From Apostichopus japonicus (Eukaryota > Echinodermata > Holothuroidea > Aspidochirotida > Stichopodidae): a stretch of DNA of 64,000 bases. A model generated the notes under the pieces. That model saw only the letters and a program-made list of their open reading frames with translations, searched no databases and was not told the DNA's origin. Location of the stretch: assembly GCF_037975245.1 (NCBI RefSeq), contig NC_092579.1:14368678-14432677 (forward strand), read 5' to 3'. Position 1 is the stretch's first letter; each line of letters starts with the position of its first letter. Shown here one piece after another: positions 35,890 through 47,032 of the stretch. Both the position numbers and the translations under genes were made by a program.

Positions 35890-36420
35890 CTGGATAACAA
35901 TACAAAGAACGGAGCTAGAAAAAATCATATGGTACGCCATATAGCAGAAACATTAAAACCAATGTGGGTGCGCAGTTTCTGAAACTCGTAGACAAGCATT
36001 TCCCTTGTGATCATGCCTTGCGCAAGATATTTGACAAGAACAACGTGCATCAAAATTTGCTACAGCTGTATGGAGTATGCTGCAAAAATAATAGCAGCCG
36101 CAATAACAAGATCATATCGTAAGCAAACCCGAAGACCAGGGAAAAAACTTGCAACTGCAGAAAAAAAAGAGCGACTGTCCCCTGTCCGGGGAATGTCTCG
36201 CCAGCGATATAATCTACAAAGCAAAAGTCACTACTTGTCAAGAGACAGCCGTATATATCGGTCTAGCTAGTGGAAGCTTCAAGGCAAGGTACAACTTGGT
36301 ATAGGACTTGTTATTGGCTTGAACTTTGCAACTGCTCAAAGTTATACATCAAAATCAAAGTCAATCAAAATCAAATGTAAATTAAAAGTGAAATGTACAG
36401 ATCTTTTATTTCTCAATTTC
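35890..36420. other. Sequence preceding tail C3; membrane-helix-like frame
   Basis: Counterpart of 11851-12350 with about 30 additional bases. On the minus strand near 36061-36130 one frame reads LVIAAAIIFAAYSI, a plausible membrane helix, followed by a stop, and is preceded by the acceptor-like CTTTTTTTTCTGCAG. In the C1 and C2 copies this segment is shortened and out of frame. It may be a degenerate transmembrane exon; evidence is thin. Confidence 0.3.
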
Positions 36421-38160
36421 TGATGCATTGTTCAGTTTAAAGTCGAAAAACTTGTAAATATGATTGAAATTATATTAAAAGAATGGCAACTACACAATAT
36501 ATTGCATTCAATTTCTGATAAACAAACGGGAGGTAAATTCAGGCGTAGAGCGATAATTCGGTTAGTATATAATTAAAGATTGCAAATGCCAGCCTCTTCC
36601 TATATATCATGAAACACCCAAATGATGATAGGGTGAAGGAGGATTTAAATGTAATTTACTTTTCATTTTGCCCTTGAAATTGGATAAACTCCAGAAACCT
36701 ACACTACCAAGTGAGTAACCAATTAAGGAGCAAGATGAAACTTAACAGTGTCATTTCCCACCTTCCCTAAGTGAAAAAGTATGTGCGTTCATTTTGTACA
36801 CATTCTCACGTTGTATTATAAACAGGTTAATGTTGAGTCGTTGTATTGGTATAGTTCGTTGCCACTTACACCGGTTACTTGAAACCATGATTGGTCTCCC
36901 AAGACTCACTACCTTACCCCCACCCTCACGTGTAATGATCTGGATCCTGCCATTGGCTCACAACTCTGACTTGATTTCCTTCAAGGGACTTTCCTATACA
37001 AACAACGATTATAAAATTTCTCTTATTATTTTTCCAGTGTTCCCTTCATGAGGTAGAGCTAAGCTCACGCCCAAAAATGAAGGAATAGCAATGACTGCTT
37101 TTTGTGAAATCCGGACTTAACTCTAGTTACCAATTTCATGTTTTCCACGCAATATTTCAATATTACATTCAAAATTTCAAGTCAAGACAACAACAACAAA
37201 AACAATGTAAAAGATTTTTTTTAAAAACATGTAAGATATCTTCAATTCATGAATGAAGTGAAACAGCTTGCCATACGTGCATACAAAAGCGTTGAAAGTG
37301 AAAGCGTGGAAGGTTGGAGCATTCTGGGCACATGACTTTTCATTACGAACAAGATCTTTTTCACCCCAATAGTTATTATATCTAACTCTAATTAACTCTA
37401 AGTTACTTTCGTCATCCTCCTGTGAAAAACTTTCTGCACCTTCACTAAATGTATTGTTAATAAAACTCTAAAGATTGGAATATGAATTATTACAGCATTA
37501 AAAAAGTGGCCAATACGCAGATTAGTAAACCAAGTGCCGGAATACATCATGATAAGGCAGCAAGCTGTTTTTGTAAGGTACATAGGTCCACAATTACATT
37601 AACACACTTCCCTGTGTAATGATTGGTGCCTTCATTCGTAATATTTAATAGAAAAGATATGACATTACGTTTCATTTTGTATAAATTTTGCTTCTTTGAC
37701 ACCTCTTTCGATCAATTTCTTTTACAACTATTAAGCTGTTATTGTTGTAATAAAGCTGTCTTCGCGTCCTCAGGTTGTTGAATGATGTATATTTCTATTA
37801 AATATACCCACTTGTGATCGGTAGTAACTCGGCTTTACACTTCACAAAGACAGTTAACACAGTAACAGGCAATCAAATCATTAATACTTCGTTTTTATAT
37901 ATCATAATCCGTAAATTTTTTCCACTTAGTGTCTCCAACTTCCAATAGAAAGTCAAATTATTGAACATGAAAAGTCACAAGTTCATTGGACCTACAAAAG
38001 ATATGTATTTAATGTGTGGAACTGTCTTCAACACATTGTTAATAAAATTCCAAAGTAAAAAGTCAGTGATTACTATATATATCACTTAAATTGGAAAAAA
38101 AGTCGCAATTTCGAGAGAAGTTCCACGAAAAGGAATCGACCATATTTACATGTAGAAAAT
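36421..38160. repeat. Block D lacking a B gene
   Basis: Homologous to 5336-7138, with the same direct junction to block S, so the B gene was missing before this unit was copied. The poly-G run is absent here. The IRF-like cluster is degraded (GAAAGTGAAAGCGTGGAA at 37294-37311). Confidence 0.7.
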
Positions 38161-38662
38161 AAATGTATAGTTTCCCATTAGATGAAATGTTAACATGTTC
38201 GTTTACTTCAACTCACCAATACTATGTACAATTTTTAATTACCGGCAATACCAGATGGCGACAACTTTAAGTCACGAACTAATTTACTTGCTACAGATTT
38301 ATAAACTGTATTCGACAGCAGTTTGTAACTCTCATGAGCCGTTGGACGCTGTTCCATTGCCCCTACTTCTGCACGATTCAAGACCCCTGAGGAAGTACCA
38401 GAACTGTAAGAGGAAGATACTTTTACCCACAATCTTGCAAATATTGCATGTTCAATTTGAACGGTTCCTCCAAAACTGTGACAACTACTTAACACAAAAT
38501 TAATGCAGTCATACTAGATTCTGCATCATTAAACTTGAGAGTACGACACAATAGCTTTGGGTTTGCCATGTAGCTAATTAGTGGTAAGCAAAACTTTACA
38601 GTATTGTCAACGAATGTAAAATCCAACCGGTTTAATCATTTCAGATGTGGCTGTCATTGGTT
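38161..38662. repeat. Block S, 3' flank of A5
   Basis: Close to 7139-7614. The plus-strand frame 38195-38503 and its antisense partner are duplicated spacer, not genes. Confidence 0.7.
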
Positions 38663-39907
38663 TTAATTCATCACAACATACTGAGTATCTGTTGCATCCT
38701 TCTGACTTGGAACGAGGTAGCATTCATTGTCGTAGATGAATTATAAATCCCCTGGAATCTCTATGTGTTCTTCGTCCTCTTTTTCCTTGTATGTGATCTG
38801 TTGATAATGTTCTGGAGATTCGTCAGGTTGGTGTTCATTTCCCGACACATTCAGTTCGTATTGATTTTGTGAGTTTATTAATGATTTCTTTGTCTCGTAA
38901 CAACAATAAATCATTAAACAAAGGACAACGACAACAAAAGCAAAGAAGAATGCGAAATATAAGTATGATACCAAGTCCATCTGTGATCCTGAAATGGAAG
39001 CTTGCAGAAACAGAACTGCTTTTGCATCCGCGGACTGATTTCTTATGAGGCCGAGGCACTCAAAATAAATCGTTATATTATTGATAAGTATGGGAGTATA
39101 CAGACGGAAATTCAAGCGATCGTAGTTAACTAGCAACGAAATACTGCTTTTTGGAACCTCCGATGTAATTTTCCAAGTTACATTATCTAGAGGTCCTGCG
39201 TTACTTGAGCAGGTGAAAGTAATGTTACCTGAGTCAATCATGGTATACATTGATGGTGATATCATTACTTGAAGCTATTCCAAAAACAAAATTGGTGGAA
39301 ATGAACAAAAATCTTCAAAGGGTGACAGGTTCATTGATGACGAAACTTCCTGACGAACAATGCATGAAATGTTCGTATTATTAAAATGTTCAGAGGGTAC
39401 AAATGAAATCGATTTCTCGAGAATATTTTCAGATTTCGAAAAAGTAGAGTTCACTGAAAAATTGTTAGAAAAGTGGTTAAAAAATTAGGCTCTTGTCGTC
39501 CAACGTCGTAAATATTACACCGTAAGACAACTGTGTTATTGATTACAACATCTGGAAAGAAAGAGAGTTTCTGTGAACTTGAACAGACGGGTTTTGAGGG
39601 TATGTAATTGACCACTACGGTGAAAGATTGCAGGTCAAACGGTGTCAGTTTTACAAAGCTGTATTCACCAGCTTCATTTCTAGAAATGTTCTTTATAACT
39701 AGTGTATGATTCCACCCAGATTGACTGACTGTAAACCAGTAATCATATTTCATCGGAGCCATTACTCTTATACACCAGATTCACATCATCACCTTCCATG
39801 ACAATGTATTCGTTGATAGCAGTCGTGGTTGTAGCGTTTTGAAAGAACAACAAGATTGACAGAGAAAAGCATTTTTTTATACTTCTAAAACTAAACTAGT
39901 TTTCCAT
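38663..39907 (-). pseudogene. A5: decayed mosaic A-type receptor
   Basis: Recognisable from ATG at 39907 to the former stop at 38663. Lesions include TAG at codon 4 (39896-39898), a 68-bp deletion in Ig1 near 39757, a 1-bp loss near 39481 in Ig2, and TAA at 38741-38743 in the tail (after EIPGDL). The Ig2-Ig3 linker and first half of Ig3 (about 39160-39310) resemble B genes (CCAAAAACAA linker, SMYTM, GPLDNVTW), while both sides are A-like, so it is an A/B mosaic. The part after SEVP is closest to the chimera AB (FECLGLIRNQSADAK). Clearly non-functional. Confidence 0.85.
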
Positions 39908-41400
39908 GTCTTTGCTATATATTATTATTGTAGTGTTTTATTCAATTGTATCTAATTCCTTTATATTCGCTTCCACTGTTGACTTTGACACTTTTGCGCT
40001 CAGAGGTGAACTTAATCGGATGTAATCGCACAATCCCTTTCAGTTGATAGAACCATATCAAGAGTTTAGTAAGGTATCTGTATACGTAATCCGTTCATTA
40101 TTTGCAAGAGATTTCCTTTTAGAAAGAACAGACTTTAGAAGATAAATTTATTCTTCCTAATGAATGATTTCTTCACGGAAAACAGATCTTGCACTGATGG
40201 TAGAGAGACTTCAAGGTAGAAGATCCTCAGTTGTTAAACAATATGACAAAATGTGTAACAGTTGTTTTTAATAATTTTGTATCCCTTTGGTTATTACACT
40301 GGTAACAGCCCACCACAACTTAGATAAAGTGACTGATAACAAGAAAATATAGACAGATGTAAAACCGACACACTTCTTTGTTTCAATTCACTGTGCAGTG
40401 CCCCAATCATGCAAAAAGAATGATCGATCCGTAAGATTTGCTTCCACCTGTTGACTTTGACAAGTTTCTAACATTTTTTTTGTATAATTTTGTATCCTTT
40501 TTGTTAGTGCACTGGTAACAGATCGCCACAACTTAGATAAAGTTACTTATAACAAGAAAATATAACAGATGAAAAACAGACACACTTCCTTGTTTCAATT
40601 AATATCATTAATATCCGAAGAACCATTGAGTGCAACCTCATAACGAAAGTTACTGATCAGTTCAGAAAGATAAACAAGGGCTTTTTGTTTGGTTCACAGG
40701 TCAGATATCACCCGCTTAGTATATCACATGTATATCGCCATTAGGTAGTTCTCATGCCAAAGAGCAGTAAGTTACCATTTTATATTTGACGGTCAACACA
40801 AAATAATTCAATCGAATCCTTATACGTTTAAAGCATCGGCTAGGGCGTAGGAACATTTGCTGCGAACATCAATGAAACATTGGGGCAATGGTGGCTCCAT
40901 AGCCTTGCCTGGCTCAAAAAGATCGCATCACAGGTAGCAGCAATGGACGGTTATATTTCAATAAGTGATAGAATTAATCTAATATAACTGAAACCTGTTA
41001 AGTAGGTGGTCACCCCATTTGAAGTACACTTAGCCATAGAATTATTTCCGGGTGTGAAAGACAGTAGAGAATTACACTTGGGTGATTAATCCGGAAAGTG
41101 TTAAAAACTGATTTAAGTGAAACTTTTTTACACTCTTGTAGAATTTCCCCTGCCATCAGTATATTAAAATATCGTACTGGTTCTTAGCCCGGATCTGATA
41201 ATCGGTCTTATCTATTTTGTGTTATTAATACACGTTTGGCATCCCAACACTTAATTTTCGGCAAACGTCCGATCAGCTAAGGGGCAATAGCCAACTCATT
41301 TTATTTGAGATCTTGCGAACCAAGTTAATCCGAGAGAATCTCGAGGATCAATTTAGGCAACGTGGGTTCGCGAGAGCTCCATCATACAGCCTATGCAGAA
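39908..41400. repeat. Decayed block U upstream of A5
   Basis: Still alignable to block U but with many substitutions and an internal duplicated patch (the TTTGTATCC/GTGCACTGGTAACAG area near 40285 and 40495). It ends shortly after the eroded inverted repeat near 41308. It is the oldest-looking spacer in the array. Confidence 0.6.
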
Positions 41401-42821
41401 ATACCTCTAAAATATAACTGTTTATAAAGGAAACAGTCATATATTTAACGAACGAATATACTAAACTATACCATATTTGCGATTTCTTGTGCAAAACACA
41501 TTAACGGACGAACGGACGAGTCAAAAAGAGGTATTATTTTGAAACGCGTTGTTATGTGAGCATCACTGGCACGTGCACATGATGGGGGTTATGAGCCAAC
41601 TGAAAAGCCTCTAGTCTATAAGTTGAGGCATTTTCAGATAGGCCTATCATTACACAACAACTGCATCTGAAATAAGAGGAAGAAAGACTTGGGATAGTCC
41701 TTAAGAGTTGGAGTTCAACATGTATGGTTTCTTTTCTGTTTGAGAGGGGGGTGGTTCAAATTTCTAAGGAGGTCCTTTTTGCGACCACAATTTTGGGGGT
41801 CCGACGGTGGTGAAAGTTTGTTTTGATTTTTCAAGATTCGACTGGGGAAAAGGAGGGTGGGGGGGGGATTCGTGGAATATAACGCTCGCCACCATGCACC
41901 CCGATATGCTGCTACCGTACTTAGATATTCCGTCATAGTGAAATCTTGTTTCTACCTCCTTGTTAAACTCATCATAAAGTTAAACAAAATACAACAAACT
42001 GACTTTAAAATTGTCTGGATACGGCCAATTGGCGTTCGATTTAGCACCTTAGCATATAACCATAAGTACCCGGTATAGCATAGTTAAAAGTACAACGAGT
42101 TGACAACCCACTCGTGTATGCTGCTGAAAATTTCGAACTTGCGGTACGGCACCTCTCCTTACGAATCCACCCAGTTGGAAAATATGATTCCAGTTGAAAT
42201 ACTATGATTGTACACCCCTCTAATCACGTCTCCCTAGCAACGTCCCTTCTGCACGGGGTTCAAAAACAAGCGGCGAACAATTTTATGCTACAAATATCTG
42301 ACAAAATTGTCCGATAATTTGATTGGCTATTAACGGTGGAAGGAACTTTTACAACTTCGTTGTGGCGTCTTCCGTATTCATTGTGCACAAAATTCATATT
42401 CAACTCCGAAAACTGGAAACGTTGTTTTAATGTGTAAAAGAGCGTAATTTTTGAACGATGGGCTCCCATATACAAATCGTGTAAGAGCGCTTCAAGACTT
42501 AAAGGGTGTGAAGACTCGCGCAAAAAGAAACGTCTAATGCCGGTAATCTGACCTAGTTTCGAATGAGGTGTAGCAGAAGTGTTAGACACCACCATCGATC
42601 CCAGAAAATACACACACAGCTTGCTACCGTCGGTAATTAGGCACTAGTGTACAGTCAGTACATACAGCTGCGGTCTATACCCAGATCACAGTGTACACAC
42701 GATACAGTTATTGACATCTAAGTTCCAGCTAAATATAACAAGGTATCACGTTTCATTACTGTCTGCATTTTGTAGCGACAAGAGAAAAACTTCACTTGCA
42801 GGCAACGGAAAGTAAACTTTT

Positions 42822-42910
42822 TAAAGATGGCGGCACGCTGTTTGGGGCGAGTTTTTAATGCCTTTAATCACTGAAAGTTAGCTAAGGTTTTGTTTTCTGC
42901 TTACCTGGAG
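42822..42910. promoter_or_regulatory. YY1/Kozak-like element and donor-like site
   Basis: Plus strand AAGATGGCGGC fits both a YY1 site and a start context; the frame from that ATG reads MAARCLGRVFNAFNH then stops. On the minus strand CTCCAGGTAAGCAG near 42899-42912 is a good splice-donor match, downstream of the 93-codon frame 42936-43217. This could be a promoter or first-exon region of an unrelated gene. Weak. Confidence 0.25.
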
Positions 42911-43694
42911 TGCATGTTTTGTTATGTACCTCTCCTTAGTTTCTCAAGTTTTGGATTACGAACTCCCGATTTACTTCAATATGTTTTTGTATTACTGACT
43001 TGCATGAACCCAATATTTTATCTTTTGCCTGACAAAACAGTTTCTGAATAAAAGTCCGTAATTGTTCAGCTGTAAGCCCCTCTGAGATTCGTTGAACGAA
43101 ATTGGGGCCTGAGTTAATATTGAATAACGCTAAATGTTGATAGTATAGTATTGTGTTGCAGACCGTAGAAATAGTTGTGTATGTCTGGTAAGGAACATTA
43201 TACACTAATGTATACAACTTTGTACTTTATAGTGGAATCCAGATTGATCAACATATTTCACAGTTGGTGTATATCTGACAGGTCCTAGCCTGTATGTTAA
43301 TATTCTATTGATCACGTTGTTTTCTTCCATCTATTTGCTTGCGACCCATCATTATGGCCCCTGGAACAGATCATTTGACCCAAGGGTGGACACGACCCTG
43401 ACTACTAGGAGCGGAGATTGGAAACTCCAGAGATTACAGCTGATGTCAATCAAAGTTATCATTTTAATTGTTTAACTTCCTACCTTAACATATATTAAAA
43501 CTACACATTATTATATGCAGAGTATTCAGAGCAACAGGTAAAGATCATATGAAACATAAATTCTCGAAAATATTAACTTTATCTAAATTTCCGTCCTTTG
43601 ATCAAGACAACCGTGATCTACGTATCGTAGTCTACGTAGATACCTGGAAGCAAACTATCTGCGAAAATATCTTTCAAAACTATTTGCAAAAGCT

Positions 43695-44079
43695 AGAATA
43701 GACAGTTAACTCATGTGATTTGACACTGTAATGTGACAATCTCGTGATACTTTGCCAACTTCAGGTGATAGTGGCAATCCTGAGTAGTGCTCATGCTAGC
43801 TTGAGCGGTAGTTCATCGTGGGAGACTTGGATCTGTTCCGGATCTACAGGAAAATAGAACGACTAGTTTCCTAGATATAAAACAGATTAGAATAGACAGA
43901 TAACTCATGTGATTTGACACTGTAATGTGACAATCTCGTGATACTTTGCCAACTTCAGGTGATAGTGGCAATCTTGAGTAGTTCTCATGCTAGCTTGAGC
44001 GGTAGTTCATCGTGGGAGACTTGGATCTGTTCCGGATCTACATGAAAATAGAACGACTAGTTTCCTATTTAAAACAGAT
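43695..44079. repeat. 194-bp tandem duplication
   Basis: Copy 1 is 43695-43888 and copy 2 is 43889-44079, about 95% alike by eye, both beginning AGAATAGACAG and both containing GGATCTGTTCCGGATCTACA. No coding frame. Recent local duplication. Confidence 0.85.
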
Positions 44080-44635
44080 GTCCATGGTTCGTGTTTCGAT
44101 GCGTTTCGACGTTATCATACGATAACCGAAGTTGAATCCGACTGATGGATGACAGTTTAGCACGGTTTCACAATGCCAGGAAAGGATATCCGTATGTAAG
44201 GACAACTGGCCATGTTAAGTTTATATCATCAGCCAATATTAAATACAATATGTAATGCTTCAGTATCAGTTTATATAACAGAAATCGAAAATTAATATAT
44301 TAAAGGTCAATATCAGCATGTTTACGACAAAACGATCAGTGACATTGGCCGGTGCCATTTGTTTCAAAATTTCAGAATTGCTATCCACATATTATCATGA
44401 AAAATTATTATACTGCAATTTGATATCAGCCTATTGCACTTCGACTCAAAGAAGGTTCTTTTAGGTAAATTTGACAGAAATCGATCTATTCATCATTCGA
44501 AGTTAATAAAGAACAACCCGGTAGATTAGGTAACTTGGTAGTGGAATTATAGTAAAATGTAACAACGGTATAAGGTTAGAAATGAAACTTCACAGGGCTT
44601 AAGTATGTCATACGTTGTGATATATAATTTATGCA

Positions 44636-45170
44636 GTGTCACATTTACTTAAAAGTGCGGATCACAAAAGCAAAACGTTAGTGTTCCGTTGAAATGTTAA
44701 CATGTTCGTTTACTTCAATTCATCAATATTTTGTACAATTTTTAATTACCGGCAATACCAGATGGTAAAAAATTTAAGTCACGAACTAATTTACTTGCTA
44801 CAGAATTATCAACTGTATTCGACAGCAGTTTGTAACTATCATGAGTAGTTGGACGCTGTTCCATTGCCCCTACCTCTTGCCCGATTCAAGACCCTTGCGG
44901 AAATACCTGAACTGTAAGAGGAAGATGTGTTTACTCTCAATCTTGCAAATATTGCATGTTACATTTGAACGGTTCATAGAAATATGTGACAACTACTCAA
45001 CACAATATTAATGCAGTCATACTAGAATCTCCATCATTACACATTAGAGTACGACACAATAGCTTCGGGTTTGCCATGGAGCTAATTAGTGGTAAGCAAA
45101 ACTATACAGTATTGTCAACGAATGTAAAATCCAACCGGTTTAATAATTTCAGATGTGGCTGTCATTAGTT
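44636..45170. repeat. Block S, 3' flank of the AB chimera
   Basis: Closest to 223-757, sharing the extra leading part (CAGTGTCACATTTACTTAAA). ATTAAA on the minus strand lies shortly after the AB stop. No gene is supported. Confidence 0.7.
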
Positions 45171-46481
45171 TTAATTCTTCACAGCATACTGAGCATCTGT
45201 TGTATCCTTCTGACTTGGAACGAGGTAGCATTCTTTGTCGTAGATGAATTGTAAATCCCCTGGAATCTCTACGTGTTCTTCGTCCTCTTTTTCCTTGTAT
45301 GTGACCTGTTGATAATGTTCTGGAGATTCGTTAGGTTGGTGCTCATTTCCCGACACATTCAGTTCGTATTGATTTTGTGAGTTTATTAATGATTTCTTTG
45401 TCTCGTAACAACAATAAATCATTAAACAAAGGACAACGACAACAAAAGCAAAGAAGAATGCGAAATATAAGTATGATACCAAGTCCATCTGTGATCCTGA
45501 AATGGAAGCTTGCAGAAACAGAACTGCTTTTGCATCCGCGGACTGATTTCTTATGAGGCCGAGGCACTCAAAATAAATCGTTATATTATTGATAAATATG
45601 GGTGTATACAGACGGAAATTCAAGCGATCGTAGTTAACTAGCAACGAAAAACTGTTTTTTGGAACCTCCGATGTAATTTTCCAAGTTACATTATCTAGAG
45701 GTCCTGCGTTACTTGAGCAGGTGAAAGTAATGCTACCTGAGTCATTCATGGTATACATTGATGGTGATATCATTACTTGAAGCTCTTCCAAAAACAAGAT
45801 CGGTGGAAATGAACAACAATCTTCAAATGATGTAATGCTCATTGATGATGGAATATCCTGACGAACAATGCAGGAAATAAAGCTGTTGTTCATACGCACA
45901 GAGGGTAACATTGAGATGGATGCCTCAAGACCATTTCCGGATATGATCACACTAGAACTCACTAATGATCTGTTTTGAAATTGGAAGAAAAGTGTAGACT
46001 TTGGTCGTCCTATGTCACCAAGGCTGCACTGTAAAACGGCTGTCGCATTTGTCACATCATCTTTAAAGAAGATGAGCTTCTGGGAACTCGAGCAGATGGG
46101 ATCTGACGGTCTGTAGTTGACCAATACGGTCATAGATATTAATTTGAACGGTTTCTCCTGCATAAACCTGTATTCGCCAGCTTCGTTTCTAGAAATGTTC
46201 TTTACAATGAGTGTATGATTTCTTCCAGAATCACTAACTGTCGACGAATAGCCATATTTGTTTGGATTCCCTTCCAGGTGTCCGTTATTTATGATGGTAC
46301 TGTTTTCCCCTGTGTCTTTAAATATTATACCAAAGCCATCACTATGATACACCAGTCTTACATCCTCACCCTCCAGTGCAATATATTCGTTGGTAGGCGT
46401 AATGGCTACAGCGCAAGTAAAGCACAATAACACGAACATGTAGAAGTTATGTATACTTCCATAGATGAACAAGTTTTCCAT
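45171..46481 (-). CDS. AB: chimeric receptor, B ectodomain with A membrane/tail, intact (436 aa)
   Basis: Residues 1 to about 274 are B-type: signal peptide 1 to about 26, Ig1 with NEAGEY but no Cys pair, Ig2 C152/C204 with extra C130, C222 and C223, and the first half of Ig3 with C255 and W267. From about residue 275 (after SEVP) the sequence is A-type: second half of Ig3 with C306, membrane helix about 335-357, and a tail with Y372 (YELN), Y390 (YQQV), Y395, Y414 and Y419 (YLVP). The terminal motif reads YAVK, losing the YxxM of A4. The frame is perfect across the switch, inside the Ig3 fold near 45655-45670. Upstream DNA is block P (B-like) and downstream DNA is block S (A-like), so the fusion includes the flanks. 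Inferred role: B-like recognition coupled to A-like signalling. Confidence 0.92.
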   Translation of the reverse strand: MENLFIYGSIHNFYMFVLLCFTCAVAITPTNEYIALEGEDVRLVYHSDGFGIIFKDTGENSTIINNGHLEGNPNKYGYSSTVSDSGRNHTLIVKNISRNEAGEYRFMQEKPFKLISMTVLVNYRPSDPICSSSQKLIFFKDDVTNATAVLQCSLGDIGRPKSTLFFQFQNRSLVSSSVIISGNGLEASISMLPSVRMNNSFISCIVRQDIPSSMSITSFEDCCSFPPILFLEELQVMISPSMYTMNDSGSITFTCSSNAGPLDNVTWKITSEVPKNSFSLLVNYDRLNFRLYTPIFINNITIYFECLGLIRNQSADAKAVLFLQASISGSQMDLVSYLYFAFFFAFVVVVLCLMIYCCYETKKSLINSQNQYELNVSGNEHQPNESPEHYQQVTYKEKEDEEHVEIPGDLQFIYDKECYLVPSQKDTTDAQYAVKN

Positions 46482-47032
46482 TTTTTACCACGGAATGATG
46501 AAAGGTATTTCAAGTTTGCATGTGATTTATCTTCTAAACCGCTGTGATTTTAGACGAGATGATAGTAACGCGATGTCTTGCCAGCTGATAAAAGCATTCA
46601 CAACGGAGATATGAATAATATATATTATATATATGTAGACAATTTACTTACAGTATTTGATAATGGATTCCTCTTCGAAGAACAGTTGAAACGTTTAATT
46701 TTTATAGTTTTCCAAAGCGCAATTATTTTCTCATATGGAACATATCGCTAGTTTATTAGTGGGACAGACATTAACAACTACAGGCCTAAGTACATATGAC
46801 ATCGACGTTCGTATTAACTAATATGTTAATTACCTTTATGACTATTAGAAAATTGTCATGATTATGTTTGTATACAATTAAGAATATACAATCAGTTTGC
46901 AAAGTTCACCAAATGAAGCCTTTACTAAAATTTAGTATTACAATTAAATGCCAATTATAATTGTGAAAGTGAAATGTTATTGATCACATGTGAAGTCCGT
47001 AGAGAAACTCTCAGATGTTACTGTCATTAGTT
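46482..47032. repeat. Short block P between AB and A4
   Basis: B-type upstream region, confirming that AB uses a B promoter. Contains GAAAGTGAAA (46975-46984) and the donor-like GTAAGT site. It ends at the A4 stop. Confidence 0.7.
46975..46984. promoter_or_regulatory. IRF-like site upstream of AB
   Basis: Exact GAAAGTGAAA, 494 bp upstream of the AB start codon and about 50 bp upstream in coordinate from the A4 stop. Confidence 0.4.

Larger units (their letters stand above)
41401..44635. other. Single-copy island within the array
   Basis: About 3.2 kb with no counterpart elsewhere in the window. It contains a G-rich patch (41740-41870), minus-strand frames at 42260-42613 and 42936-43217 that I do not recognise, a YY1-like AAGATGGCGGC near 42825-42835, and a 194-bp tandem duplication. 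It may be an older non-array locus, or DNA brought in by rearrangement. Confidence 0.5.

Noticed and set aside
38195-38503. About 100-codon plus-strand frame, also at 7147, 11207, 29894 and 30
   Set aside because: It recurs only because block S is duplicated; composition, frame ends and frameshifted versions differ between copies and no known domain is visible.
42260-42613. 117-codon minus-strand frame in the single-copy island
   Set aside because: No recognisable domain, no clear splice signals at its edges, and composition similar to surrounding DNA.
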